This document shows positions 34,208-42,058 of a stretch of 64,000 nt of DNA, in pieces. Both the position numbers and the translations under genes were made by a program. The stretch is from Acidobacteriaceae bacterium. Its GTDB lineage: Bacteria; Acidobacteriota; Terriglobia; Bryobacterales; Bryobacteraceae. The notes below the pieces were generated by a model that saw only the letters and a list, made by a program, of their open reading frames with translations, was not told the DNA's origin and did not search any database. How positions within the stretch are numbered: the stretch's first letter is position 1; each line of letters starts with the position of its first letter. The stretch lies in NCBI GenBank assembly GCA_019240475.1, contig JAFAYI010000013.1:18454-82453 (forward strand), written 5' to 3'.

Positions 34208-35084
34208 CGCGCAACGTCCGATGCACTCTGACAAAGTTGTACCAAGCGAAGTACAGTGCAAGCATGGCGTTCAAATTCGCCCATTTCTTTGAAAAGCCGT
34301 TCGTCAGTCTAGTGAACCGTCGCATGTGCATCCGCATACTCAGGTTGGCTCTCTCCACGTGTGATGTGCAGATCTTCTCTGGGCGCGGATTTCCGAATAC
34401 GGGTGTTGGTATGCACTCCGCAACCTCTCCCGGCGAATAGCGCTGTTCGGAGTCGGACGAAGCGCGATAGACCTTGATGAGCTGCGCGAAGTCGATGTTT
34501 GCGAAGTAATATGCCACGGCGGGAACGTAGGGCGGAAATCCATCAGCGGTGAGTTGAAACCAATGTTGCGGATTTACCGCGTTCCTAAGCTTTTGCATGA
34601 ACAGCATGGTGTGAACTCTTGTCCGCCGTCCCAGATGCCACGCCAGAACAAGCTTTGTATTGCGCTCGATTCCGACGAAGGTGTACGCATCGCCGATGGT
34701 TTCAACTCCCGCTTCATCGGCCCGCTTGTGGCCTTCCTTCTTTTGGACGAAGCACCAAAGCTCATCGGCCTCTACATCCTTCACGCGTATGTTGCGAATC
34801 TTCTCCGAAAGAAAGCGCTCACAGCGTTCACCGACCAGCACCAGGAGCTTGAGGATTGTCGTGTGATGAATCTCGGTCAAGCGCTCGACACTCGAAATGC
34901 TGTTCCCTTCGAGCAACAGTTTCAGGATTTGCTCTGCCTTATCCATCGGCAGATACATGTTGTCCAGCGGCTTTTCTCGCGGCTCCAGGAACGTCTTGGA
35001 GCACTGGCGGCATTGAAATCTCTGATTGCCTTTGCGATCGCGTCCGTGGCGTTTGCATTCGGTTCGGCAGTTGTGGCATGTCAC
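34143..35084 (-). CDS. IS1-family transposase of E2
   Basis: 313 residues starting at GTG 35084, directly after the leader hairpin; this start aligns with the ATG of the E1 copy (TCHNCRTEC). It has a zinc ribbon (CHNC, CRQC) and the same catalytic residues as E1 (EADELWCFVQ; TADGFPPY; HVERANL). From about residue 45 it is almost identical to E1, but the first 45 residues differ at many positions. A longer frame to 35183 runs through the leader and is rejected. Confidence 0.9.
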   Translation of the reverse strand: MTCHNCRTECKRHGRDRKGNQRFQCRQCSKTFLEPREKPLDNMYLPMDKAEQILKLLLEGNSISSVERLTEIHHTTILKLLVLVGERCERFLSEKIRNIRVKDVEADELWCFVQKKEGHKRADEAGVETIGDAYTFVGIERNTKLVLAWHLGRRTRVHTMLFMQKLRNAVNPQHWFQLTADGFPPYVPAVAYYFANIDFAQLIKVYRASSDSEQRYSPGEVAECIPTPVFGNPRPEKICTSHVERANLSMRMHMRRFTRLTNGFSKKWANLNAMLALYFAWYNFVRVHRTLRVTPAMAAGVSDHVGEISELLA

Positions 35085-35156
35085 TGTGGATCTCCTTGCG
35101 ATCCACAGCCAAAAGCCGGATAATGAGGTTGTCGGACCTACGCGGCTTCGGCTGTG
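35085..35156 (-). promoter_or_regulatory. structured leader of the E2 transposase
   Basis: Stem B is TGTGGATC/GATCCACA with loop GCAAGGA holding the Shine-Dalgarno (35085-35107), directly before GTG. Stem A pairs CACAGCC and GGCTGTG across 35104-35156. Relative to E1, two base pairs of stem B change on both sides (A-T to G-C), preserving pairing. Confidence 0.7.
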
Positions 35157-35165
35157 TAGTTCTAG

Positions 35166-35203
35166 CCCCGGCAAGGGCGGCAACCCGAGCCGGGGTTTTG
35201 CTT
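35166..35203 (+). terminator. hairpin with T-run upstream of E2 transposase, antisense to it
   Basis: CCCCGGC (35166-35172) pairs with GCCGGGG (35189-35195), followed by TTTTGCTT on the + strand. E1 has a related CCCGGC/GCCGGG hairpin in the matching place (about 28127-28155). It may stop transcription running across the transposase start from the other side. Confidence 0.5.
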
Positions 35204-35368
35204 AAGTGGCTATATTGGTGGCGGCGGCATACACCGATCACCCCCATTCGGATTGAGATAAGGCCCAGGGCGGGTTGAGCGCTTCTGGGCCTTCTGCTTT
35301 TTAGCAGCCGATTCTCAATCGCCACAATCAAATTCTAATAGCATATCGGGTCGATGTAAAGATAAAAA

Positions 35369-35421
35369 CGATAGCCTATCGAATTATTCTTGTTGACATG
35401 GACCGATAGCGGTCTTACAGT
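35369..35421 (+). promoter_or_regulatory. promoter and palindromic operator of the E2 cargo gene
   Basis: TTGACA (35393-35398), 17-base spacer, TACAGT (35416-35421). A perfect palindrome-like repeat CGATAG-C-CTATCG lies at 35369-35381, and a further CCGATAGCGG is inside the spacer, so a regulator that recognises GATAGC is likely. Confidence 0.6.
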
Positions 35422-35436
35422 TAATACGGAGGCACC

Positions 35437-36633
35437 TTGAGCATGAGCGATACCGCACATGTTGAACCCGCAAAGAGCAGAAAACTAAGAAGCCCCGGCT
35501 ATCCATCTATCGACCTTGGCACCGCGCTGAAGCGAGCGGAGACTTTTTACGACAAGGAGCGCCGAAATTCGGCTCCCCTTCGGATCGCAGCTCAGCACTG
35601 GGGAACGACTGAGAAAAGCAGCACGGGGCTGTTGACGGTTGCGGCAATGAAAAGCTTTGGCTTGCTGATTGAGGCGGAGGGTGCGGACCGGCGATTGCAA
35701 TTGTCAGAATTGGCTTTACGAATCGTGCTCGACAAAAGGGACCCCTCTCCCGAGCGGGACGCTGCTATCAAGAGAGCCGCTCTAATGCCCAAACTCCATC
35801 AGATGCTATGGTCTAAGTACGGCACCAATTTACCGTCTGGCAGCAATCTGGCGCACGAACTTGTCTTCGATTGGAGGTTCAACGAGAACTCGGTCCAGGA
35901 TTTTATTCGGGAGTACAAAGCGACGATTAACTTTGCAAAACTCGGGGAATCTGATAAGCTATCGGGTGAGGAAAACGATAACGCAGTCCGCGACGACGTC
36001 CACGATGATGAGGAGGTGTCACTGGGGGTTGGAGACTACGTCCAATGGGAATCCCAAGGGACTCTTCAGTTTCCCGTCCCCAAACGGATTCGTGAAATCT
36101 CCGAGGATCAGAAGTGGGCATTTGTGGAAGGAAGTAACACGGGACTACCGATGGAAGAGTTAAGCAAGGTAGACGCGCCCCCGCCTTCGGTTCAGGCAGC
36201 GCGTACCCCTCCCCGTCCGCGCACGATAGCCGAAGCTCAAGAGATGTTCGGTGGTATCTCCAAGCCCGCAACACTCATCAGCCAGGACGTGTTCTCGCTG
36301 CGGGAGGGACCGGTGACCATTCAGTGGCCGTTGAATCTGAGCAGAGAGAGCTTTCAGGATTTGAGCGATTGGCTCGAAATTGTTAAAAGAAAGATCGCCC
36401 GCTCAGTGATCGACCGTCGCGCGAGAATCGTCCGAGCCGTAACGAACAGATGCAAAGAATGTACAGTGCAGTTCGATGACGACGCGGGTGAATTTGTTCG
36501 CTTTAACATCAAGGACAAACAAGGCAACATCCTCACGAATGCATCGCCCCATCTCACTTCCGATGAGATCGACCGCTGGACCGAGGCAGAGCTTGACCGC
36601 GTAATCGTGAATCTAACCGGCGGAAAACTGTGA
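35437..36633 (+). CDS. hypothetical protein (E2 cargo)
   Basis: 398 residues; TTG 35437 after ACGGAGGCACC, or ATG 35443. Residues 15-100 (RSPGYPSIDLGTALKRAETFYD, then HWGTTEKSSTGLLTVAAMKSFGLL) look like a winged-helix domain found in many uncharacterised bacterial proteins. An acidic linker (about 170-195) leads to SH3-like GVGDYVQWESQGT. The C-terminal 130 residues include a Cys pair in NRCKECTVQF. DNA binding is plausible from the first domain; no enzyme motif is visible. It has its own promoter with repeats that could be its operator. Confidence 0.75.
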   Translation: MSMSDTAHVEPAKSRKLRSPGYPSIDLGTALKRAETFYDKERRNSAPLRIAAQHWGTTEKSSTGLLTVAAMKSFGLLIEAEGADRRLQLSELALRIVLDKRDPSPERDAAIKRAALMPKLHQMLWSKYGTNLPSGSNLAHELVFDWRFNENSVQDFIREYKATINFAKLGESDKLSGEENDNAVRDDVHDDEEVSLGVGDYVQWESQGTLQFPVPKRIREISEDQKWAFVEGSNTGLPMEELSKVDAPPPSVQAARTPPRPRTIAEAQEMFGGISKPATLISQDVFSLREGPVTIQWPLNLSRESFQDLSDWLEIVKRKIARSVIDRRARIVRAVTNRCKECTVQFDDDAGEFVRFNIKDKQGNILTNASPHLTSDEIDRWTEAELDRVIVNLTGGKL

Positions 36634-36669
36634 CACTGGGCGGCCCGCACTGTCGAGGCCGCCACCAAG

Positions 36670-36696
36670 ACAGCCACACAGATTTAGCGCACTACC
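36670..36696 (-). repeat. E2 right terminal inverted repeat
   Basis: 27 bases, the exact reverse complement of 33156-33182. Confidence 0.9.
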
Positions 36697-36704
36697 GGGG
36701 GTGG
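36697..36704. repeat. target-site duplication copy 3 (right of E2)
   Basis: GGGGGTGG, followed by GGGTAGTGCCTGAAAAG, the presumed original chromosomal continuation. Confidence 0.8.
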
Positions 36705-37247
36705 GGGTAGTGCCTGAAAAGTGCGTTGACGCCGATGTTAGAAACGGCCTCACGCGTGTGAACCGGGGTGAATTCCCATGTAGGCCCCGCCCCGAAGAGG
36801 TTTCGAACCCTCTAAGACAAGGTGATTGTTGGCGGCCACCGCTGCGACGCGGTATTCCTGTCCGGAAATGATATGAGTCACTGCGCTTTGCTAACCACAA
36901 CTTACCAAGTCTCGGGCCGGCGGGGCGGAGTTCTACTCGGGGCCGCGGACCGCGCGTTCTGCGAACCATTATTTAAATCCGCGGCGGCGTGGAGGAAATT
37001 GCAACGTGAAATCACTGTAGACCCAAACGTGAGCATGGTCGTATAGCTTTCGCAAATCTTCCTTGTACGCTCCTTTTTAGCCCCACGGCTGCATATCGCT
37101 GTCGATCTCAGCAAAGGAGATCCCGCGCCCGCCCCGATTCCAGAGCCTGGAAGAGGAGACTAGTACGCCAGCCAGAATGGCATGGTCAAAGGCTTTTGCG
37201 CAACTTTAGTTAACGCTAACCGATTGGCCTAATCCAGCATTTCGTCG
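36705..37247. other. gene-poor stretch right of E2
   Basis: About 540 bases with only short, uncharacteristic open frames on both strands. There is no RNA gene I can support. It reads like degraded accessory DNA between the transposons and the nuclease gene. Confidence 0.4.
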
Positions 37248-37694
37248 TCAAAAGCAAACATCCGAACGCATGAGCGCGGCTACTTCCTTGAGGACAGACG
37301 GAATAGCGGACAACTCCTTGCTGATGCTCTGTATGTACTTGTGAGCGAGCTGATGTGCATCTTCGGCCTGGCGCTTATCCAATTGGCCGTTTTCTTCTGC
37401 CCACCGAATGTACCGATGGATTCCGGGGCCATCGACGGGTTTACACCTGGACTGGATCGAGTGAAGCGCCTCGGGCGAGAGGCTGGAATAAAGATCTCGA
37501 TAGACCCAGCCTTTTTCCGGTGTGATTAACAAGCCAAACGGGTACTGCATGCCGACCATGTACTGTTTGAGCGCCTGTTCGGTATGTGGAAGGTCAGTCA
37601 TGACGACTTTGGCTTCAATGACCATCACGCGGCCGTCCGGGGTGGTAATGAGGATGTCCGGCTGAAACGCCATCAAAGTTGAACCCGCATTCAA
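37248..37694 (-). CDS. PD-(D/E)XK nuclease-like protein, probably truncated
   Basis: About 148 codons from TTG 37694 (ATG 37673 is the alternative). AFQPDILITTPDGRVMVIEAKV holds the PD...EAK catalytic signature of the PD-(D/E)XK fold. A helical C-terminal region follows. The frame stays open for about 16 codons upstream of TTG (KKSPNSAKLNAGSTL) with a coding look, then meets a stop, so the N-terminus may have been lost by frameshift or insertion. It could come from a restriction or DNA-repair gene; the role is unknown. Confidence 0.65.
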   Translation of the reverse strand: MNAGSTLMAFQPDILITTPDGRVMVIEAKVVMTDLPHTEQALKQYMVGMQYPFGLLITPEKGWVYRDLYSSLSPEALHSIQSRCKPVDGPGIHRYIRWAEENGQLDKRQAEDAHQLAHKYIQSISKELSAIPSVLKEVAALMRSDVCF

Positions 37695-37813
37695 TTTAGC
37701 AGAATTCGGGGATTTCTTATCGAGGACCTATCGTTCTTCCAATTTAGACGGGGCGCCGAGAACTCAACTTCGGTCCGTATCTTGCCGATACGCGGAAGAG
37801 AGGCGCCTGGCAG

Positions 37814-39682
37814 ATGTTAGCAGCCCATTACGATTACCGTCTGGTTGCGCTTTCCATATTCATCGCGATCTTTGCGGCATACGCGGCGGTGGGATTGGCC
37901 GAGCGCGTGACGGCGGCCAAAGGGGGGTGGAAAGGCGCGTGGATTGCCGGCGGGGCATGTGCGATGGGCCTGGCGATCTGGTCCATGCACTATGTCGGCA
38001 TGCTCGCGTTCGAGCTGCCGGTGGCAATTCGGTACGACATCGGCCTGGTGCTCGCCTCCATGATCGCGGCGATTGGGGCTTCGGCAATTGCATTGGTCTT
38101 CGTCAGCCAGGAGAGCCTGAGCCGCCTGCAACTGAGTTGCGGCGCGATCGCCATGGGCTCGGGCATCGCCGGCATGCATTACATCGGCATGGCGGCCATG
38201 CGGATGACCTGCACGTGCAGCTACGACTGGCGGGTGGTGGCGCTTTCGGTCGCGATCGCCATAATCGTTTCAGGCATCGCATTGACGGCGCTGCGAATGC
38301 GTTCGAAATTGATCGGCCTTCGCAAGATCGCGGCCGGAGTTCTGTTGGGCCTGGCGATCAGCTCCATGCACTATACCGGGATGGCGGCGGCCCACTTTTC
38401 GCGGTCGGATCGTCCTCTGATCCTGGCGGGCACGGCCAATATCTCATGGGTGGGCGGCGTGGCGATCGCGACCGGAACCTTATTGCTGCTTGCGATCACG
38501 GTATTGACATCGCTGGCCGGCGAGCGATTCTCGGCGCAATCTTCGCGGCTATATTCGACCGAAGAACGCTACCGCGTCCTGTTCGAACGCAGCGTGGCCG
38601 GGATCTATATCGCGCGGCTGGATGGAACCGTGGTGGACATGAACCAGACCTGCGTGGACCTGCTCGGCTACGAGCGCCGCGAGGACGTGATCGGGAAAAA
38701 AGTTCGCACGGTGCATCTTTCCGAAGAGATGGCCCGGACGTATGTCGAGCTTCTTGTAACACAGAAGCAGTTTCCGCCGCGCGAGATGAAGCTCATCCGG
38801 ACCGATGGGTCGCTGGTGTGGGTATTGCTGAGCGCGACCTTGCTCGAATTCCGGGATGGCGGGCCGCCGGAGATTCAGGGCATGCTGCTCGGCATCGAGG
38901 CGCTGAAGCACACCGAAGACGAGCTGCGATTGGCGAAGTATTCGGCCGAATCGGCAAGCTTGGCGAAGACGCAATTTCTCGCCAATATGAGTCATGAGCT
39001 GCGCACGCCGCTGAACGGGGTGCTGGGGATGACGCAACTGCTGAATGAGACGCCTTTGTCGGGCGAGCAGAAGGAATATCTGGAGTTGGCAAACAGCTCG
39101 GCGAAGATGCTTCTGGGGTTGATCGATCACATTCTGGAGTTTTCGAGAACGGAAGCGGGGCAGGCCATCACTTCGAGCGAAGAGTTCGATCTCAGAAAAG
39201 TGTTGCGCGAGGAGGTGAGCTGGGGCGCGCCGTTCGCGAGCGAGAAACGCATCCGGATGCGCTGCGAGGTTTCGCCGGATGTCGCCGAGAGGTTCTGGGG
39301 CGAGCCGCGATGGATTCGTCAAATTCTCTCGGGCCTGCTGAGCAACGCGCTGCGATTTACATCGCGCGGGGAGATCGCGGTCACGGTTTCGGCGCGGACT
39401 CCGGCCCAGGCGAATCAGACCGTGGCGATCGCGGTGCGCGATACGGGCGTAGGCATAGCGCCGGACAAACAGCTCGCTATTTTCGAACCTTTCACCCAGG
39501 CGGACGATTCGAACACGCGGAGCGTTGGAGGAGCGGGGCTCGGGTTGTCGCTGGTGCGCAACTTAGCGAAGGCGATGGGAGGCCAGGTCTCGCTCGAAAG
39601 CCAGCCGGGGACCGGGAGCGTTTTCTCCGTCACTCTGCCGTTGCGGACGCAGCCGGCCGAGATCGTCAGGCCCGCGGCGTGA
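37814..39682 (+). CDS. MHYT-PAS hybrid-type membrane sensor histidine kinase
   Basis: 622 residues. Residues 1-240 are seven membrane helices with three MHYT motifs (SMHYVGM, GMHYIGM, SMHYTGM), a proposed sensor of oxygen, CO or NO through metal. A PAS domain follows (about 255-370; RYRVLFERSVAGIYIARLDG), then HisKA (LANMSHELRTPLNGVLGM) and HATPase (LLSNALRF, DTGVGIAPDKQ, GGAGLGLSL). No receiver domain and no adjacent response regulator, so its partner is elsewhere. ATG start. Confidence 0.93.
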   Translation: MLAAHYDYRLVALSIFIAIFAAYAAVGLAERVTAAKGGWKGAWIAGGACAMGLAIWSMHYVGMLAFELPVAIRYDIGLVLASMIAAIGASAIALVFVSQESLSRLQLSCGAIAMGSGIAGMHYIGMAAMRMTCTCSYDWRVVALSVAIAIIVSGIALTALRMRSKLIGLRKIAAGVLLGLAISSMHYTGMAAAHFSRSDRPLILAGTANISWVGGVAIATGTLLLLAITVLTSLAGERFSAQSSRLYSTEERYRVLFERSVAGIYIARLDGTVVDMNQTCVDLLGYERREDVIGKKVRTVHLSEEMARTYVELLVTQKQFPPREMKLIRTDGSLVWVLLSATLLEFRDGGPPEIQGMLLGIEALKHTEDELRLAKYSAESASLAKTQFLANMSHELRTPLNGVLGMTQLLNETPLSGEQKEYLELANSSAKMLLGLIDHILEFSRTEAGQAITSSEEFDLRKVLREEVSWGAPFASEKRIRMRCEVSPDVAERFWGEPRWIRQILSGLLSNALRFTSRGEIAVTVSARTPAQANQTVAIAVRDTGVGIAPDKQLAIFEPFTQADDSNTRSVGGAGLGLSLVRNLAKAMGGQVSLESQPGTGSVFSVTLPLRTQPAEIVRPAA

Positions 39683-39719
39683 TGCTGAACGGTGGTTCGG
39701 CCAACTCCGCGCCGATGGG

Positions 39720-39905
39720 CTAACGGGAGCGATCTTCGAGGCGGGCCGGCTCGGAGGCCCGGTCTGCCCCTATAAGCTGCTTGACCTGTTCGAGCTCTCG
39801 GTTCAGACGCGCCCCTCGGCGGGCCAAGCTGATGACGTAAAGCAGCACGATCAGCCAGGCGGCCAGGAAGCCGTAAAACATAAATGTGAAATTGCGTGCG
39901 TCCAT
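39720..39905 (-). CDS. ccmD: CcmD-like small membrane protein
   Basis: 61 residues: one membrane helix (FTFMFYGFLAAWLIVLLYVISL) followed by a basic, coiled tail, the CcmD layout. In other bacteria CcmD helps release haem-loaded CcmE from the CcmABC complex. It lies 9 bases after ccmC, the last gene of the operon. Confidence 0.85.
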   Translation of the reverse strand: MDARNFTFMFYGFLAAWLIVLLYVISLARRGARLNRELEQVKQLIGADRASEPARLEDRSR

Positions 39906-39914
39906 AGATTTTCC

Positions 39915-40601
39915 TTAGGCGGCGTTGGCGATACGGCGAAGCGAATCGATTTCGCGCGCGGTTGCTTCCTGCCGGGTTCGAATCAACACCAGTGCGATGG
40001 CGATCATGAGAATGGCGGCGAAATTGAGATAGAGCATCTGTTCCATGGCGGGGTCGATGCGACCGCCGCCGGTTCTGATACTGAGGACCGGGCCTGGATG
40101 CTGGGTGCGAAACCACTCGATGGATTTCCAAACAATCACGACGTCGATACAGCCGAAGACACACAGGGCCGCCGACAGGCGCGCGCGCTGGGTGGGCTCG
40201 TCGATGGCGCGCCGCAACATGAGATAGCCGCTAAAAATCAGGACGCAGACGAGGGCCGATGTGAGCCGGTAATCCCAGGTCCACCAGATGCCCCAGATGA
40301 CGCGCGCCCAGATGCTGCCGGTGACGATGTTGACGACCGAGAAGACCACCGACACCTCGACGACCGAGGCGGCCAGCGAGTCGTAGCGGAAGTTGCCGAA
40401 GCTGAGATAGGCGAGGCTCAGAAGCAGCGCGGCGAAATAGCCGATCATTCCGGTGATAGCCGCGGGCACGTGGAAAAAGATGATGCGGTAGATGGCGCCC
40501 TGCAAGGCTTCGTCGGGCAACACAAGAAAAATACGGTAGAGATTGAAGGCCAATAGCACGCCGGCGGCAACGGCCAAGGCGACGACAAACTTGTCTCGCA
40601 T
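39915..40601 (-). CDS. ccmC: haem exporter/handling protein CcmC
   Basis: 228 residues with six predicted membrane helices. The tryptophan-rich WGIWWTWDYRLTS motif and periplasmic histidine in FFHVPAA identify CcmC, which attaches haem to CcmE. It is followed by ccmD and preceded by ccmB with a 53-base gap. Confidence 0.93.
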   Translation of the reverse strand: MRDKFVVALAVAAGVLLAFNLYRIFLVLPDEALQGAIYRIIFFHVPAAITGMIGYFAALLLSLAYLSFGNFRYDSLAASVVEVSVVFSVVNIVTGSIWARVIWGIWWTWDYRLTSALVCVLIFSGYLMLRRAIDEPTQRARLSAALCVFGCIDVVIVWKSIEWFRTQHPGPVLSIRTGGGRIDPAMEQMLYLNFAAILMIAIALVLIRTRQEATAREIDSLRRIANAA

Positions 40602-40654
40602 ACGAATATTCTATTTTCGCCTAGTCCGTTGATTCCTGGCACGGCGGGCTCTCG

Positions 40655-41335
40655 CTAGTTGACCAGGATGGTTTCGGCGAGAGCCATCGCGAGCGCAGTA
40701 AAGACGATGTCGAAGACAAGCAGCACGCGGCCCCATAGCAGTTCGTAGGAGCCCAGGGGGCGATTGGAAAACAAAGCGTTGGTGATTTCGATGGCGGCGA
40801 TCAGGAGCGGGATCAGGAGCGGGTAGATGATGACGGGCAGCATGAGCTCGCGCAGCCGCAGATTGACGGTTAGGGCGCCGAACACGGCGCCGATTACAGA
40901 GATGCCCCAGGTGGCGAGAACGCAAAGCGCCGCCAACTCGAGCGGGCGCAGCCACCAGCGGACGTCATAGAAGATGCCGAAGACGAATAGAGAGAGGAAC
41001 TCCACGGCGAGAAGCATCAGGAGATTGGCGAAGCTTTTCCCGAGCAGGAGGCTGGCGCCGGAGACAGCGGAAGAGAGCAGCGTATCGAGACAATCGTTCG
41101 GCAACTCGCGGGCGAATCCGCGATTGAAGATGAGGGCGCCGGCGAAGGCGAAGACGAGCCAGAGTAATCCGCCGCCGATTTCGCGCGTGGCGTCGGCGCC
41201 GGGATCGAAAGCGAAGCTGAACAGAAGCAGGATCACGACCGCGAATGCGCCGGCCGCGTTGATGGATTCCTTGGTACGCAGTTCGATGGCCAAGTCTTTC
41301 CTGGCGACCGAAAGCGCTTGGGCCAGCGATTTCAC
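40655..41335 (-). CDS. ccmB: haem ABC transporter permease CcmB
   Basis: 226 residues with six hydrophobic helices, start GTG 41335 overlapping the ccmA stop (GTGA), a coupled pair. ARKDLAIELRTKESINA at the N-terminus and the region around FARELPNDCLDTLL match CcmB. With CcmA it forms the ABC transporter that drives release of haem-CcmE. Confidence 0.92.
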   Translation of the reverse strand: MKSLAQALSVARKDLAIELRTKESINAAGAFAVVILLLFSFAFDPGADATREIGGGLLWLVFAFAGALIFNRGFARELPNDCLDTLLSSAVSGASLLLGKSFANLLMLLAVEFLSLFVFGIFYDVRWWLRPLELAALCVLATWGISVIGAVFGALTVNLRLRELMLPVIIYPLLIPLLIAAIEITNALFSNRPLGSYELLWGRVLLVFDIVFTALAMALAETILVN

Positions 41336-42042
41336 GCCGCGCCCAGTTTCGTGTAAAGGCGGTACAGCAGGGCAGGGTCTTCGAGCATGTCGCCGGTGCG
41401 CTCGCCCGCATAACACAATCGGCCGTTTTCGATGAGAGCGACATGGGAGGCGATTGCGAGCGCTTCTCGTAGTTGATGCGTGGAAAGGACCAGGGTGGCG
41501 CCGCGCCGGCGGGCCTCGGTCAACAGCTCGGTTAGCATAGCGATGGCACGGTCGTCGAGCGCGGTGAAGGGTTCATCGAGCAGCAGGACGCTGGGGGCGT
41601 GGAGAAAGGCGCGCGCCAGTGCGAGACGCTGGCGCATGCCGCGTGAGAACTGACGGACGGGCATGGAGGCGGCGCGGGCGAGGCCGACGCGCTCCAGCCA
41701 ATGAGCTGAGGCCGAGGCCGGCCGCTCAATGCCGGCGACACGCGCGAAGAAAGTCAGATTCTCAAGGCCGGATAGATCTTCATAGACGCCGATGCCGTGA
41801 CCGAGAAAACCGTTCAGCCGGCGGGCCTTTTCGCTGCGGGGCGACTCGCCGCAGACGCGCACGGTCCCGCGCTGGAAGGGCGAGAGCCCGGCTAGGATGC
41901 GCAGCAGCGTGGTCTTTCCCGCGCCGTTGCGGCCGAGAAGAGCGCAACAGGCGCCTTGGGCGATGTTAAGGCTCAGGTCGCGCAAGGCCGGGTAGTCGCC
42001 ATAGAACTTCCATAATCGATCGAGCTCGATGGCTTGGGGCAT
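41332..42042 (-). CDS. ccmA: haem ABC transporter ATP-binding protein CcmA
   Basis: 236 residues. Walker A is GRNGAGKTTLLR, the ABC signature QFSRGMRQRLALARA, Walker B VLLLDEPFTALDD and the switch His in STHQLREAL. It overlaps ccmB by 4 bases. Gene context makes the cytochrome c maturation role secure. Confidence 0.93.
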   Translation of the reverse strand: MPQAIELDRLWKFYGDYPALRDLSLNIAQGACCALLGRNGAGKTTLLRILAGLSPFQRGTVRVCGESPRSEKARRLNGFLGHGIGVYEDLSGLENLTFFARVAGIERPASASAHWLERVGLARAASMPVRQFSRGMRQRLALARAFLHAPSVLLLDEPFTALDDRAIAMLTELLTEARRRGATLVLSTHQLREALAIASHVALIENGRLCYAGERTGDMLEDPALLYRLYTKLGAA

Positions 42043-42058
42043 GGCGGAGTGTTGGGAT

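Larger units (their letters stand above)
33156..36696 (-). mobile_element. E2: IS1-family cargo transposon, 3541 bp
   Basis: Perfect 27-bp inverted repeats (33156-33182 and 36670-36696) share the outer GGTAGTGCGCTAAAT with E1 but differ inside. It encodes an IS1-family transposase on the minus strand and two passenger genes of unknown function, one on each side. GGGGGTGG lies at both outer edges. The left edge has one extra G, so the duplication may be 8 or 9 bp; both sizes are known for IS1. Confidence 0.85.

Noticed and set aside
34237..34440. A + strand frame within the E2 transposase gene
   Set aside because: Antisense of the transposase; the same shadow appears in E1 at 28881-29105.
36760..36830. 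Possible tRNA-like T arm (GTTTCGAACC)
   Set aside because: Stem pairing fails beyond three pairs and no acceptor or anticodon arm could be found.
36613..36969. A 118-codon frame crossing the E2 right end
   Set aside because: It spans the inverted repeat and duplication with Arg/Pro/Gly-rich sequence; no start signal or family.
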